Counted from the first letter of the stretch, positions 16,597-25,757 are shown. The stretch is DNA of 64,000 nucleotides from Saccharopolyspora_D taberi (GCF_039534165.1 NZ_BAAAUX010000022.1:1-64000), one strand, 5' to 3'. The notes: generated from the letters alone by a model not told the origin. Translations and numbers: made by a program.

Positions 16597-17951
16597 GCCG
16601 GGTGGTCATCGAAGGTGGCGCGGTCGTCGCGATGGACGACAGCGGTACCGAGCACGCCGAGGGGCACATCGTCGTTGAAGGCGACCGCGTCTTGTCGGTC
16701 GGCCCCGGCCGCGCGCCCGAGCAGGACGTGCCGGTGCGGCACGTCGACGCGAGCGGCTGCGTGGTCACCCCGGGACTGGTCAACACCCACCACCACCTCT
16801 ACCAGTGGGCCACGCGCGGATACGCCGTCGACTCCGACCTGTTCGGCTGGCTGACCGCGCTGTACCCGGTGTGGGCGGGGATCGACGAGGAGATCACGCA
16901 CGCCGCGGCGTCCTCGGGCCTGGCGTGGATGGCGCTGTCCGGCTGCACGACCGCGGCCGACCACCACTACGTCTTCCCGCGCGGTGGCGGTGACGTCTTC
17001 GGCGCCGTCGTCTCCGGCGCGGAGCGGGTCGGCGTGCGGCTGCACGCGGTCCGCGGGTCGATGGACCGCGGCCGGTCGCAGGGCGGGCTGCCGCCGGACT
17101 CGGTGGTCGAGGACCTCGACGCCGCGCTCGCGGGCACCGAGGAGGCCATCGACCGGTTCCACGACCCGGCGCCGGAGTCGCGGGTGCGGGTCGCGGTCGG
17201 CCCGTGCTCGCCGTTCTCGGTCAGCAGCGAGCTGATGCGCCAGGCCGCCGAGCTGGCCCGCAGGCGCGGGGTCCGGCTGCACACGCACCTGGCCGAGACC
17301 GTGGACGAGGAAGAGCAGTGCCGGGCCGAGTTCGGCCGCACCCCGGCCGAGTACGCCGAGGACCTGGGCTGGCTCGGCGACGACGTGTGGCTGGCGCACA
17401 CGATCCACCTGTCGGACAAGGCGATCGCCCGCTTCGGCGAGACCGGCACCGGCGCGGCGCACTGCCCCAGCTCCAACGGGCGGGTCGGGGCCGGGGTCGC
17501 GCCGGTCCGGCCGCTGCTGGACGCGCGGGTCCCGGTCGGGCTCGGCGTCGACGGCGTCGCGTCCAACGAGGCGGGCGGCCTCGGGCACGAGATGCGGCAG
17601 GCGCTGCTGACCGCCCGCGCGAAGTACGGGCCGGAGGCGCTGTCGGTGCGGGACGCGCTGTGGATGGCCACCCGCGGCGGCGCGCGGTGCCTGGGCCGCG
17701 ACCGCGAGCTGGGCTCGCTGGAGGCGGGCAAGCTCGCCGACATCGCGGTGTGGCGGATCGACGGCCTGGGGCACGCGGGCATCGAGGACCCGGTCGCCGC
17801 CCTGGTGCTGGGACCGCTGCCGAAGCTGGAGCGGCTGCTGTGCGGCGGCGAAGCCGTCGTCCACGACGGCCACCTGACCAGGACTTTCGAGTCGGACCTC
17901 ACGCACGAACTTCGACGGGCCAGCGCCCGCATCAAGGAGGTTGCCCGATGA
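16593..17951 (+). CDS. 8-oxoguanine deaminase (amidohydrolase superfamily)
   Basis: Predicted to hydrolyse 8-oxoguanine to urate and ammonia; the closely related guanine and cytosine deaminases share the fold. 452 aa. Metal site: the HxH motif in NTHHHLYQWATRGY (His66-His68), the HTHLAET strand, the later His in ALAHTIHLS-like VWLAHTIHL, and the Asp in GLGVDGVASNE. The NTHHHLYQ signature and DGVASNE are typical of the 8-oxoguanine deaminase group. Its place between two xanthine dehydrogenase subunit genes supports a purine substrate. It is translationally coupled on both sides by ATGA overlaps. A second, unrelated guanine deaminase follows at 20288. Confidence 0.85.
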   Translation: MSRVVIEGGAVVAMDDSGTEHAEGHIVVEGDRVLSVGPGRAPEQDVPVRHVDASGCVVTPGLVNTHHHLYQWATRGYAVDSDLFGWLTALYPVWAGIDEEITHAAASSGLAWMALSGCTTAADHHYVFPRGGGDVFGAVVSGAERVGVRLHAVRGSMDRGRSQGGLPPDSVVEDLDAALAGTEEAIDRFHDPAPESRVRVAVGPCSPFSVSSELMRQAAELARRRGVRLHTHLAETVDEEEQCRAEFGRTPAEYAEDLGWLGDDVWLAHTIHLSDKAIARFGETGTGAAHCPSSNGRVGAGVAPVRPLLDARVPVGLGVDGVASNEAGGLGHEMRQALLTARAKYGPEALSVRDALWMATRGGARCLGRDRELGSLEAGKLADIAVWRIDGLGHAGIEDPVAALVLGPLPKLERLLCGGEAVVHDGHLTRTFESDLTHELRRASARIKEVAR

Positions 17952-20254
17952 GCAGGAAGGCTCCCGCTCACAGCCCGCAGGACCTCAACGACGCCATCGC
18001 CGGTGGCATCGGCGAGTCCCCGCTGCGCCCCGACGGCGCGCTGAAGGTGCGCGGCGAGTACGCCTACGCGTCGGACCTGTGGGCCGAGAACATGCTGTGG
18101 GGCGCGACCCTGCGCAGCCCGCACCCGCACGCCCGGATCCGGTCGATCAACGTGGGGCCCGCGCTGAAGGCGTCCGGCGTGTTCGCCGTGCTCACCCACG
18201 AGGACGTGCCGGGCGAGAACCTCTACGGCCTCAAGCACGCCGACCAGCCCGCGCTGGCCGAGGACGTGGTGCGCTACAAGGGCGAGGCGGTGGCGCTGCT
18301 TGCCGCCGACCACCCGGAGACCGCGCGCCGCGCGCTGGAGCTGATCGAGGTCGACTACGAGGTCCTGGAACCGGTCACCGACCCGCAGGCCGCCGCGCAC
18401 GACGAATCGCTGCCCAAGCTGCACGCCGGGGGCAACGTGGTGCGGCACCAGAAGATCATCAAGGGCGACCCGGAGGCGAAGGCCGACGTGGTGGTCTCCG
18501 GCACCTACACCGTCGGCATGCAGGACCAGGCGTTCCTCGGTCCGGAGTCGGGCCTGGCGATCCCCGCCGAGGACGGCGGCGTCGACCTGTACCTGGCGAC
18601 CCAGGACCTGCACTCCGACCTGCGGCAGACCGCGCGGGTGCTGGGGCTTGCGCCGGAGAAGGTCCGGATGACGATGTCCGGAGTCGGCGGCGCCTTCGGC
18701 GGTCGCGAGGACCTGTCCATCCAGGTCCACGTGTGCATGCTCGCGCTGCACACCCGCAGGCCGGTGAAGATGGTCTACAACCGCGAGGAGTCCTTCTACG
18801 GCCACGTGCACCGGCACCCGGCCAAGATGTACTACGAGCACGGCGCGACCCGCGACGGCAAGCTGGTCTACGTCAAGGCGCGGCAGTACTTCGACGGCGG
18901 TGCCTACGCCTCCAAGACCCCGGTCGTGGTCGGCAACGCCACCACCCTCGGCGCCGGGCCGTACGTGGTGCCCAATGTGGACATCGAAGGCTGGGGCCTC
19001 TACACGAACAACCCGCCGTGCGGCGCGATGCGCGGACTCGGCGCGGTGCAGCCGACCTTCGCCTACGAGTCCCAAATGGACAAACTGGCCGACGCGCTCG
19101 GGATGGACCCGGTCGACCTGCGGATCAGGAACGCCATCAGCCAGGGCGAGACCATCCCCACCGGCCAGGTGCTGGACTACCCGGCGCCGGTGGCCGAACT
19201 GCTGGAGCGCCTGCGGAACATCCCGCTGCCACCGGAGAACCGGACCGATCCGGTCGACATCCGGGACATGCCGGGCGGGGCGTCCAACACCACGCACGGC
19301 GAGGGAGTCAAGCGCGGCATCGGATACGGCGTGACGATCAAGAACATCTGCTACGCCGAGGGCGCGGACGACTTCTCCACCGCGCGGGTGCGGTTGCAGG
19401 TCGTCGGCGGCGAGCCGATGGCGATGGTGCACACCGCCGCCGCCGAGGTCGGGCAGGGCCTGGTGACGGTGCAGCAGCAGATCGCGCGGACCGAGCTCGG
19501 CGTCGAGCGGGTCAACATCCACCCGAACGACACCAGCGTCGGGCCCGCGGGCTCCAGCTCGGCGTCCCGGCAGACCTACGTCACCGGCGGTGCGGTCAAG
19601 ACCGCCTGCGAGGCAGTCCGCGACGTGCTTTTCCAGCGGGTCGTCGAGCAGTACCAGGAGAACGTGGCGCAGCTGTCGCTCAACGGCGGCAAGGTCGTCT
19701 CGGCGGTGAACGGGGTGCTCGCCGACATCGCCGACGTGCTCGGCGACGACGTCATCGAGGAGACCCGGGAGTACCACCACCGGCAGACCTTCCCGATGGA
19801 CGAAACGGGCCAGAGCCCGCAGGTCCAGGTCCAGCACGCGTTCTCCGCGCACCGCGCGGTGGTCGACGTCGACACCGAGCTGGGCCTGGTCAAGGTCGTG
19901 CAGCTGGACGTGTCCCAGGACGTCGGCAAGGCGGTCAACCCGGACGCGCTGGTCGGCCAGATCCAGGGCGGTTCGGCCCAGGGCCTCGGGCTGGCGGTGA
20001 TGGAGGAGATCAAGGTCGACGCGGGCAACATCCGGAACCCGTCGTTCACCGACTACCTGATCCCCACCATCCTCGACATGCCGCCGATGACCGTCGACGT
20101 GATCGAGCGCGGCGACCCGAACGCGCCCTACGGCGTCCGCGGGGCGGGCGAACCGCCGACCATCTCGACCACTCCCGCCGTGGTGGCGGCGATCCGCGCG
20201 GCCACCGGGAAGGAACTCCCGCACACGCCGGTCGCACCCGAGCACATCGTCTGA
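17948..20254 (+). CDS. Xanthine dehydrogenase, molybdenum-cofactor subunit
   Basis: Catalytic subunit that hydroxylates hypoxanthine/xanthine at a molybdopterin centre. 768 aa. It shows the N-terminal hammerhead domain (RVRGEYAYASDLW-like, residues 30-150), the Moco-contacting GVGGAFGGREDLSIQ (about 242-256) and GAMRGLGAVQPTFAYE (about 359-374). The catalytic glutamate is Glu735 in GAGEPPTIS. The ATG at 17948 overlaps the deaminase stop. The XdhC and nucleotidyltransferase genes at 22501 and 23561 would insert the sulfurated cofactor. All key residues are present. Confidence 0.94.
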   Translation: MSRKAPAHSPQDLNDAIAGGIGESPLRPDGALKVRGEYAYASDLWAENMLWGATLRSPHPHARIRSINVGPALKASGVFAVLTHEDVPGENLYGLKHADQPALAEDVVRYKGEAVALLAADHPETARRALELIEVDYEVLEPVTDPQAAAHDESLPKLHAGGNVVRHQKIIKGDPEAKADVVVSGTYTVGMQDQAFLGPESGLAIPAEDGGVDLYLATQDLHSDLRQTARVLGLAPEKVRMTMSGVGGAFGGREDLSIQVHVCMLALHTRRPVKMVYNREESFYGHVHRHPAKMYYEHGATRDGKLVYVKARQYFDGGAYASKTPVVVGNATTLGAGPYVVPNVDIEGWGLYTNNPPCGAMRGLGAVQPTFAYESQMDKLADALGMDPVDLRIRNAISQGETIPTGQVLDYPAPVAELLERLRNIPLPPENRTDPVDIRDMPGGASNTTHGEGVKRGIGYGVTIKNICYAEGADDFSTARVRLQVVGGEPMAMVHTAAAEVGQGLVTVQQQIARTELGVERVNIHPNDTSVGPAGSSSASRQTYVTGGAVKTACEAVRDVLFQRVVEQYQENVAQLSLNGGKVVSAVNGVLADIADVLGDDVIEETREYHHRQTFPMDETGQSPQVQVQHAFSAHRAVVDVDTELGLVKVVQLDVSQDVGKAVNPDALVGQIQGGSAQGLGLAVMEEIKVDAGNIRNPSFTDYLIPTILDMPPMTVDVIERGDPNAPYGVRGAGEPPTISTTPAVVAAIRAATGKELPHTPVAPEHIV

Positions 20255-20287
20255 ACTCAGCAACACCGGAACCAGGAGTTGGAAAAA

Positions 20288-20776
20288 ATGACAGTGGACG
20301 TCCAGGTCGGGGCCGAATCCGACTGGATGGCCAAGGCCATCGAGTTAGCCACCAGCAGCGTCGCCAACGGCGGCGGGCCGTTCGGCGCGGTGATCGTCAA
20401 GGACGGCGAGATCGTGGCCACCGGCAACAACCAGGTGACCAGCAACCTCGACCCCACCGCGCACGCGGAGGTCACCGCGATCCGCAACGCCTGCCGGGAG
20501 CTCGGCACGTTCAAGCTCGACGGCTGCGTGCTGGTGACCTCGTGCGAGCCGTGCCCGATGTGCATGGCCTCCGCGCTGTGGGCGCGGATGGACGGCGTCC
20601 TCTACGCCGCCGACCGCGATGACGCGGCCGTCGCCGGGTTCGACGACCGCGCCTTCTACGAGCTGTTCAGCAACCCCGAGTCCGAGTGGCCGACCCCGGT
20701 CCGCCGCGTCGAGATGTCCAACCGCAACGAGGCCTTCGACGCCTGGCGGAACAAGACCGACCGAATCGACTACTGA
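20288..20776 (+). CDS. guaD: Guanine deaminase, cytidine-deaminase fold
   Basis: Deaminates guanine to xanthine, feeding the dehydrogenase encoded upstream. 162 aa, like Bacillus GuaD and unlike the amidohydrolase-type guanine deaminases. The zinc ligands and proton shuttle are His59 and Glu61 in AHAEV and Cys89 and Cys92 in CEPCPMC. The ATG at 20288 has AGGAG nine bases upstream; a TTG at 20279 is possible but sits too close to that site. The C-terminal AFDAWRNKTDRIDY resembles the swapped tail of GuaD dimers. A hairpin at 20792-20825 probably ends this transcript. Confidence 0.92.
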   Translation: MTVDVQVGAESDWMAKAIELATSSVANGGGPFGAVIVKDGEIVATGNNQVTSNLDPTAHAEVTAIRNACRELGTFKLDGCVLVTSCEPCPMCMASALWARMDGVLYAADRDDAAVAGFDDRAFYELFSNPESEWPTPVRRVEMSNRNEAFDAWRNKTDRIDY

Positions 20777-20791
20777 CCCGACGACGCACGT

Positions 20792-20825
20792 GGCATCGCC
20801 GAGACGACCGGGTCGAGGCGATGCC
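20792..20825 (+). terminator. Hairpin terminator after guaD
   Basis: A 9-bp perfect stem GGCATCGCC / GGCGATGCC with a 16-base loop that can pair further. It lies 16 bases after the guaD stop. Confidence 0.6.
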
Positions 20826-20829
20826 CTGC

Positions 20830-20873
20830 GGGCGGATCCGCGGCACTCCTATTCCGGGTGAACCGATCCGCCC
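20830..20873. repeat. Inverted repeat upstream of the purine permease
   Basis: GGGCGGATC (20830-20838) and GATCCGCCC (20865-20873), a 9-bp perfect inverted repeat with a 26-base spacer. It is either a second terminator stem or an operator for the permease promoter. The remaining intergenic DNA to 21040 shows no other feature. Confidence 0.4.
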
Positions 20874-21040
20874 GACGGCCGAGGCACAACCTTCCAACCG
20901 GCCGTTTTCCCTTTCACATTCGCTAAACGCCCCTCCAAAGAATCGGCGGCGGGCTTCCGCCTGCGCGCAAAAGCGCCGCCGAGGAGCAGTCCGGGTGATT
21001 TCGAGATCACGCGGGGGCGCCCACCGGCATGGGAGGACTC

Positions 21041-22483
21041 ATGACCCAGCAGTTGAACGAGGAAAGACCCGCTCCGGTCGCGAGATCGCCGATCGACCGC
21101 TTCTTCCGGATCACCGAGCGCGGCTCCACGCTGTCCCGCGAGTTCCGCGGCGGCCTGACCACCTTCGTCGCGATGGCCTACATCGTGATGCTCAACCCGC
21201 TGATCCTCGGTTCCTCCGAGGACGCCACCGGCGTGGCGCTGACCAGCGAGCAGCTGACCACCGCGACCGCGGTCACCGCGGGCGTGATGACGATCCTGAT
21301 GGGGATGGTCGGCAACGCGCCGCTGGCGCTGGCCGCCGGGCTCGGCGTGAACGCCGTGGTCGCGTTCACCATCGCGCCGTCGATGACCTGGGCGCAGGCG
21401 TTCGGCCTGGTCGTGCTGGAAGGCGTGCTGATCATCGTGCTCGCGGTCAGCGGGGTGCGGGAGAGGATCATCAACGCCATCCCGGCGCCGCTCAAGATCG
21501 CGCTGACCGTCGGCATCGGCCTCTACATCGCGCTGATCGGCCTGGTCAGCGCCGGGTTCGTCACCCGCAAACCGGACGCGGCCAACACCACGGTGCCGGT
21601 GCAGATGGGCGAGGGCGGTCATCTGGTCGGGCTGCCGATCGCGGTGTTCGCGTTCAGCCTGCTGCTGATGATCGTGCTGATGGCGCGGCGCGTCCCCGGC
21701 GCGATCCTGATCGCGATCGGCGCGAGCACGGTGCTCGCGATCGTGCTGAACGCGGTGTTCGACGTGCCCGCCGACGCCTGGGGCACGATCGCTCCGGAGA
21801 TGCCCGCGAGCCTGGTCGCCACCCCGGACTTCAGCCTTTTCGGCCAGGTCGACCTGTTCGGCGGGTTCGCATCGGCGGGCGGCATCGCGGCGACGGTCTT
21901 CCTGTTCACGCTGGTGCTGTCCGGGTTCTTCGACGCGATGGGCACCATCACCAGCGTCGGGTCCGAGGCGGGCCTGGCCCGCGACGGCAAGATCGAGGGC
22001 ATGGGCCGCATCCTCGCCGTCGACGGCGTCGCCGCCGCCGCGGGCGGGCTGGCCGGCTCGTCGCCGAACACCGTGTTCCTGGAGTCGGCCACCGGTGTCG
22101 CCGAGGGCGCCCGCACCGGCCTGGCCAGCGTCTTCTCCGGCGCGCTGTTCTGCCTGACGCTGCTGTTCACGCCGCTGGCCGCGGTGGTCCCGGCGCAGGC
22201 CGCGGCCCCGGCGCTGGTCGTCGTGGGCGGGATGATGATGGGCCAGGCCAGGCACATCCCGTGGAACGACAGCGACTTCGTCATCCCGGCGTTCCTGACG
22301 ATCGCGCTGATCCCGTTCACCTACATGATCACCAACGGAATCGGCGCGGGTCTGATCGCGTTCACCGTCATCAAGCTCGCCAGGGGCAAGGCGAACGAGA
22401 TCGGCTGGCTGGTCGGAATCCTGTCGGTCGTGTTCGCCCTGTACTTCGGCGTGGAAGGAATAGAAGCCCTACTCGGGGGCTGA
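21041..22483 (+). CDS. NCS2-family purine permease (AzgA/PbuG type)
   Basis: Imports purine bases such as hypoxanthine, guanine or adenine across the cytoplasmic membrane. 480 aa with about 12-14 membrane helices. The N-terminus has the family start FFRITERGSTLSREFRGGLT, then TFVAMAYIVMLNP. The motif TVFLFTLVLSGFFDAMGTI matches the substrate-binding helix of the AzgA-like branch, and SSPNTVFLESATGVAEGART is the second half-helix. The ATG at 21041 has GGGAGG just upstream; an ATG at 21029 is an alternative. Placed between guaD and xdhC, it supplies substrate to the purine pathway. Confidence 0.92.
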   Translation: MTQQLNEERPAPVARSPIDRFFRITERGSTLSREFRGGLTTFVAMAYIVMLNPLILGSSEDATGVALTSEQLTTATAVTAGVMTILMGMVGNAPLALAAGLGVNAVVAFTIAPSMTWAQAFGLVVLEGVLIIVLAVSGVRERIINAIPAPLKIALTVGIGLYIALIGLVSAGFVTRKPDAANTTVPVQMGEGGHLVGLPIAVFAFSLLLMIVLMARRVPGAILIAIGASTVLAIVLNAVFDVPADAWGTIAPEMPASLVATPDFSLFGQVDLFGGFASAGGIAATVFLFTLVLSGFFDAMGTITSVGSEAGLARDGKIEGMGRILAVDGVAAAAGGLAGSSPNTVFLESATGVAEGARTGLASVFSGALFCLTLLFTPLAAVVPAQAAAPALVVVGGMMMGQARHIPWNDSDFVIPAFLTIALIPFTYMITNGIGAGLIAFTVIKLARGKANEIGWLVGILSVVFALYFGVEGIEALLGG

Positions 22484-22500
22484 CCGACAGGGAGAGCACC

Positions 22501-23568
22501 ATGCGTGACATCGCCGAGCAGTTGCTCGAATGGGCCGGAGCGGGTGAGCGCTTCGCGATCGCCTCGGTCGTCGGGGTGCGGGGCAGCGCGCCCCGCGGGC
22601 CCGGCGCGGCCATGGCGGTGAAAGCGGATGGTGCCGTCCTGGGCAGCCTCTCCGGAGGGTGCATCGAGGGGTCGGTGCACGAGGCGGCGCTGGAGGCGCT
22701 GCGCACCGACCAGCCGAGCCGGCACGACTACGACTACGACCCGGACGACCCGTTCGCGGTCGGTCTGACCTGCGGCGGGGAGATCGACGTGCACATCCAG
22801 CCCGTCGATCCCCGCCGCGACGCGGCGCTGGTGTCCGCGCTGCGGGCCACCGTCCGCGGCGAACCGGTGGCGCTGGCCCGGGCGCTCGCCACCGGCGCGG
22901 CGGTCGCGGTGTGGCCGGACCGGGTGGAGGGCTCCACCGTCGACCCCGAGCTCGACGACCGGATCGCGGTCGAGGCCAGGGGCATGCTGGCGCAGGACGT
23001 CACCGGGCTGCGCGCGCTCTGCGGCGACGATGCGGTGTTCGTCGAGTCGTGGGCGACTCCGCCGCGCATGCTGGTGTTCGGCGCCATCGACTACGCGGCG
23101 GCGCTGGCCCGCCAGGGCAAGTTCCTCGGCTACCACGTCACCGTCTGCGACGCCCGCGCCGTGTTCGCCACCGCGGCCCGCTTCCCGGACGCCGACGAGG
23201 TGGTCGTCCGGTGGCCGCACCAGTACCTCGCCGAGTGCGATGTGGACGAGCGGACGGTGATCTGCGTGCTGACCCACGACGCGAAGTTCGACGTCCCGGT
23301 GCTGGAACGCGCCCTGCGCGGCAACGCGGGCTACGTCGGTGCGCTCGGCTCCCGCCGCACCCACGCCGACCGGCTGCGCAGGCTCCGCGAGGCGGGGCTC
23401 ACCGACGCCGAGCTGGACCGGCTGCACTCCCCCATCGGGCTCGACCTGCGGGCGAGCACGCCGGAGGAGACGGCGGTGTCGATCGCGGCGGAGATCATCG
23501 CCACCCGCACCCGGGGCAGCGGCCGCTCGCTGACCCGCACCGACGGCCCAATCCACGCCCATGCCTGA
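22501..23568 (+). CDS. xdhC: XdhC family molybdenum cofactor maturation protein
   Basis: Binds and protects the molybdenum cofactor and helps its sulfuration and insertion into xanthine dehydrogenase. 355 aa. The N-terminal XdhC/CoxI domain contains VVGVRGSAPRGPGAAMAV, the GSLSGGCIEGSVHEAA motif with the conserved cysteine, and LTCGGEIDVHIQP. The C-terminal Rossmann domain begins MLVFGAIDYAAALARQGKFL and ends with GALGSRRTHADRLRRL. The ATG at 22501 has AGGGAGAG upstream. It overlaps the next gene (nucleotidyltransferase) by eight bases, consistent with a shared cofactor role. Confidence 0.93.
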   Translation: MRDIAEQLLEWAGAGERFAIASVVGVRGSAPRGPGAAMAVKADGAVLGSLSGGCIEGSVHEAALEALRTDQPSRHDYDYDPDDPFAVGLTCGGEIDVHIQPVDPRRDAALVSALRATVRGEPVALARALATGAAVAVWPDRVEGSTVDPELDDRIAVEARGMLAQDVTGLRALCGDDAVFVESWATPPRMLVFGAIDYAAALARQGKFLGYHVTVCDARAVFATAARFPDADEVVVRWPHQYLAECDVDERTVICVLTHDAKFDVPVLERALRGNAGYVGALGSRRTHADRLRRLREAGLTDAELDRLHSPIGLDLRASTPEETAVSIAAEIIATRTRGSGRSLTRTDGPIHAHA

Positions 23569-24145
23569 GCGCGTGGCCGGAGTCGTGCTCGCCGCCGGCG
23601 CGGGCCGCCGGTTCGGAATGCCCAAGGCCCTCGTCGACTACCACGGGACGCTGCTGGTCGACCGCGCCGCGCGGGTGCTCGCCGAGGGCGGGTGCTCCCC
23701 GGTCGTGGTCGTGCTCGGCGCCGCGGCCGACCAGGTGCTCGACCGGGCCGAGCTGTCCGGGGTGACCGTCGTGGTCAACCCGGACTGGCCCACCGGCATG
23801 GGTTCGTCCCTGCGCGCGGCGCTGGAAGCGCTGGGGCGCACGACCGATGCCGACACCGTCTCCGCAGCGCTGATCACGCCGGTCGACATGCCGGGAATCG
23901 GCCCGTCAGCGGTGCGGCGCGTCGCCGCCAACGCGAGTCACGCCCGTCTCGCGGCGGCGACGCACCAAGGGCGCCGGAGCCACCCCGTGCTCCTCGGCCG
24001 CGACCACTGGCGCGGCGCGGCCGAGGCAGCGACCGGTGACTCCGGCGCCCGCCACTACCTGCGCGAGCACGAAGTGGCCCTGGTGACCTGCGACGACATC
24101 TCCGAGGGCTTCGACATCGACCGCCCGGAGGACCTGCCGGGCTGA
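23561..24145 (+). CDS. MobA-like NTP transferase, probable molybdopterin cytidylyltransferase
   Basis: Predicted to convert molybdopterin to its cytosine dinucleotide form, used by some enzymes of the xanthine oxidase family. 194 aa. The nucleotide-binding signature VVLAAGAGRRFGMPKAL is at residues 8-24. The metal-binding Asp lies in LITPVDMPGI, and the C-terminal FDIDRPEDLP is typical of MocA/CtrA-like proteins. It starts inside xdhC and ends the purine cluster. From sequence alone, glycosyl nucleotide transferases share the fold; the XdhC context settles the call. Confidence 0.88.
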   Translation: MPERVAGVVLAAGAGRRFGMPKALVDYHGTLLVDRAARVLAEGGCSPVVVVLGAAADQVLDRAELSGVTVVVNPDWPTGMGSSLRAALEALGRTTDADTVSAALITPVDMPGIGPSAVRRVAANASHARLAAATHQGRRSHPVLLGRDHWRGAAEAATGDSGARHYLREHEVALVTCDDISEGFDIDRPEDLPG

Positions 24146-24361
24146 CCCGCGGCCACCAAGCCCGGACGATGATCGACCGTTCCCGGCACGTACAGTCGGT
24201 GGCCCACGCGTGCAGTGACCGCGGCTTTGCCCGGACCGACAGCACGGGCCCGTCGGGTGCACCCGTGCTGCCGGGTCCGGGCCGCGCGGTCGCGCGACCG
24301 CCGAGCAAGCCGGACCCGGAGGCCGCCGGGTGCGGGTGTCCCGCAGGACCCAGGAGACACC

Positions 24362-24679
24362 ATGGCAACAGGACACATCACCGCCAACTACGTGCCGGAC
24401 GGCGACGACTGGTCGGTCACCGTCAGCAACGGCAACGAGCGCAGGACCGCCAACGCGCCCGGCCTGATCGCCGCCAGGGACAAGGCCGACCAGCTGATCG
24501 AACAGCTCGCGCCGAGCCCGCACGGCCGCGTCGTGATCCACCTGCTCGACGGCGACGGGTTCGCCTTCAGCACCGCCTACCTGCAGGCCAGGCACGGCCT
24601 GTCGGACGAGGCCACCCGGCAGGCCGCGGCGGCCGCCGACGGCTCGTCCCGCCGCTCCCGCAGCCGCTCAGCACTGTGA
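24362..24679 (+). CDS. Conserved hypothetical protein, 105 aa
   Basis: Not assigned with certainty. The ATG at 24362 follows AGGAGACACC. The N-terminal two-thirds alternates short strands and one helix (ITANYVPDGDDWSVTVSNGN, then NAPGLIAARDKADQLIEQLA), which resembles the HicB-like partial RNase H fold of antitoxins. No HicA-like toxin gene is adjacent and no C-terminal DNA-binding domain is visible; the tail is S/R-rich (SSRRSRSRSAL). The 216 bases upstream (24146-24361) contain GC-rich imperfect repeats and no gene. Confidence 0.7.
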   Translation: MATGHITANYVPDGDDWSVTVSNGNERRTANAPGLIAARDKADQLIEQLAPSPHGRVVIHLLDGDGFAFSTAYLQARHGLSDEATRQAAAAADGSSRRSRSRSAL

Positions 24680-24729
24680 GTGATACCGGAAAACACGCCC
24701 AAACCGGGTTCGGTCTCTAGGATGACTGC

Positions 24730-25365
24730 GTGAACGCGCCGACGAGCAGTGCCCCAGACGAGAAGCGGACGGTGTCCAGGCACCCCGGCTCCGGCAGGGG
24801 CAGGCCGCGCGACGCCAGCCGCGACGCGGCGCTGCGCGAAGCGGCCATGGAAGTGCTGGCCCAGGTCGGCTACCGCGCCCTGACCATGGACGCCGTCGCC
24901 GCGCAGGCGCGCGCCGGCAAGGCCACCATCTACCGGCGCTGGGAGTCCAAGCTCGACCTGGTCATCGACACCTGCAACCAGCTCGTGCAGCGCAACATCC
25001 CCGAACCCGACCACGGTTCGGTCGAGCGGGACCTCGGCGAGTTCCTCACCGCGTTCGCGACCTTCCTCACCGGGCCGGTCGGCAAGGCCGCGCAGGCCCT
25101 GGTCGGCGAGCTGCCGCACGAACCGGAACTGGCGGCGGCGTTCCGCGAGTCGTTCCTGCTGCCCCAGCGCGACGTGCTGCGGCGCATCATCGAGCGCGGG
25201 ATCAGCCGCGGTGAGATCCGCCCGGACGCCCCGGTCGACACGGTCGTCGAACTCGCCGGAGCCGGGCTGATGTACCGGCTGATGCTGGTCGACGACCCGC
25301 TGGACGCGCGGTTCGTCAACCGCATCCTGCGGGAGGCGCTGCTCCCGCTGCTGAAGAACCCGTGA
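24730..25365 (+). CDS. TetR family transcriptional regulator
   Basis: 211 aa. The N-terminal helix-turn-helix is at residues 28-75: RDAALREAAMEVLAQVGYRA, LTMDAVAAQARAGKATIYRRW. The C-terminal ligand domain contains FLTGPVGKAAQALVGELPHE, of the TetR_C_16-like type. The GTG at 24730 is the only start before the conserved region; a weak AGGA lies upstream. It probably regulates itself or an unlinked target, because no divergent enzyme gene is adjacent. The stop codon lies inside the hairpin at 25359-25385. Confidence 0.88.
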   Translation: MNAPTSSAPDEKRTVSRHPGSGRGRPRDASRDAALREAAMEVLAQVGYRALTMDAVAAQARAGKATIYRRWESKLDLVIDTCNQLVQRNIPEPDHGSVERDLGEFLTAFATFLTGPVGKAAQALVGELPHEPELAAAFRESFLLPQRDVLRRIIERGISRGEIRPDAPVDTVVELAGAGLMYRLMLVDDPLDARFVNRILREALLPLLKNP

Positions 25366-25385
25366 GCCCTCGGCGGACTCACGGG
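25359..25385. terminator. Bidirectional hairpin terminator
   Basis: CCCGTGAG / CTCACGGG, an 8-bp perfect stem with an 11-base loop. It includes the TetR stop codon and precedes the convergent DUF3618 gene end at 25400. Confidence 0.65.
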
Positions 25386-25399
25386 CCCTGCGCACCGCG

Positions 25400-25621
25400 T
25401 CAGCGGAAGATCTTGCGCACCACGACGATCGCGACCAGCGCGCCCACGCCGATCAACGCGTAGCGCACCCGCGGGTCGTTCAGCTTCTCCCGCGCGGTGG
25501 CCTTGCCGGACTCCACGAACCGCTTCGGGTTCGCCTTGACGCTCAACTCGTCCAATGTGGCTGCCAGCGCGTCGCGCGCCTGCTCGATGTCGCGCTGGAT
25601 GGCATCGGGATCACGTGCCAC
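25400..25621 (-). CDS. DUF3618 small membrane protein
   Basis: 73 aa. The N-terminal signature MARDPDAIQRDIEQARDALA, then LAATLDELSVKANPKRFV, is the DUF3618 pattern. A single C-terminal membrane helix follows (YALIGVGALVAIVVV) with a basic end (RKIFR), so it is likely tail-anchored with the helical part in the cytoplasm. The ATG at 25621 has GAGGA upstream. Members are common beside stress-related membrane proteins. No function is assigned, and here it stands alone next to a tRNA gene. Confidence 0.85.
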   Translation of the reverse strand: MARDPDAIQRDIEQARDALAATLDELSVKANPKRFVESGKATAREKLNDPRVRYALIGVGALVAIVVVRKIFR

Positions 25622-25757
25622 GTGTCCTCCTCGTATTCACCGGCTGATGACACGGTAGATCACCCAGGCGAAGCCTTCCCACCGGCGGTTCGCAGTGTCG
25701 CAGGCCGCACACCCGTCGGCGAGCCCGAACTCTGACGATAGGCTGTCACCCAGCGCG
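25622..25757. other. Short intergenic region, promoter side of DUF3618 gene and tRNA
   Basis: 136 bases with no gene. It holds divergent promoter space for the DUF3618 gene (minus) and the tRNA (plus). No clear -10/-35 pair was recognised. Confidence 0.4.

Noticed and set aside
16967..20266. A 1099-codon open frame on the minus strand opposite the xanthine dehydrogenase and deaminase genes.
   Set aside because: It is the antisense shadow of GC-rich coding DNA: residues are dominated by R, G, H, D and V without domains, and the plus-strand genes there have clear catalytic motifs.
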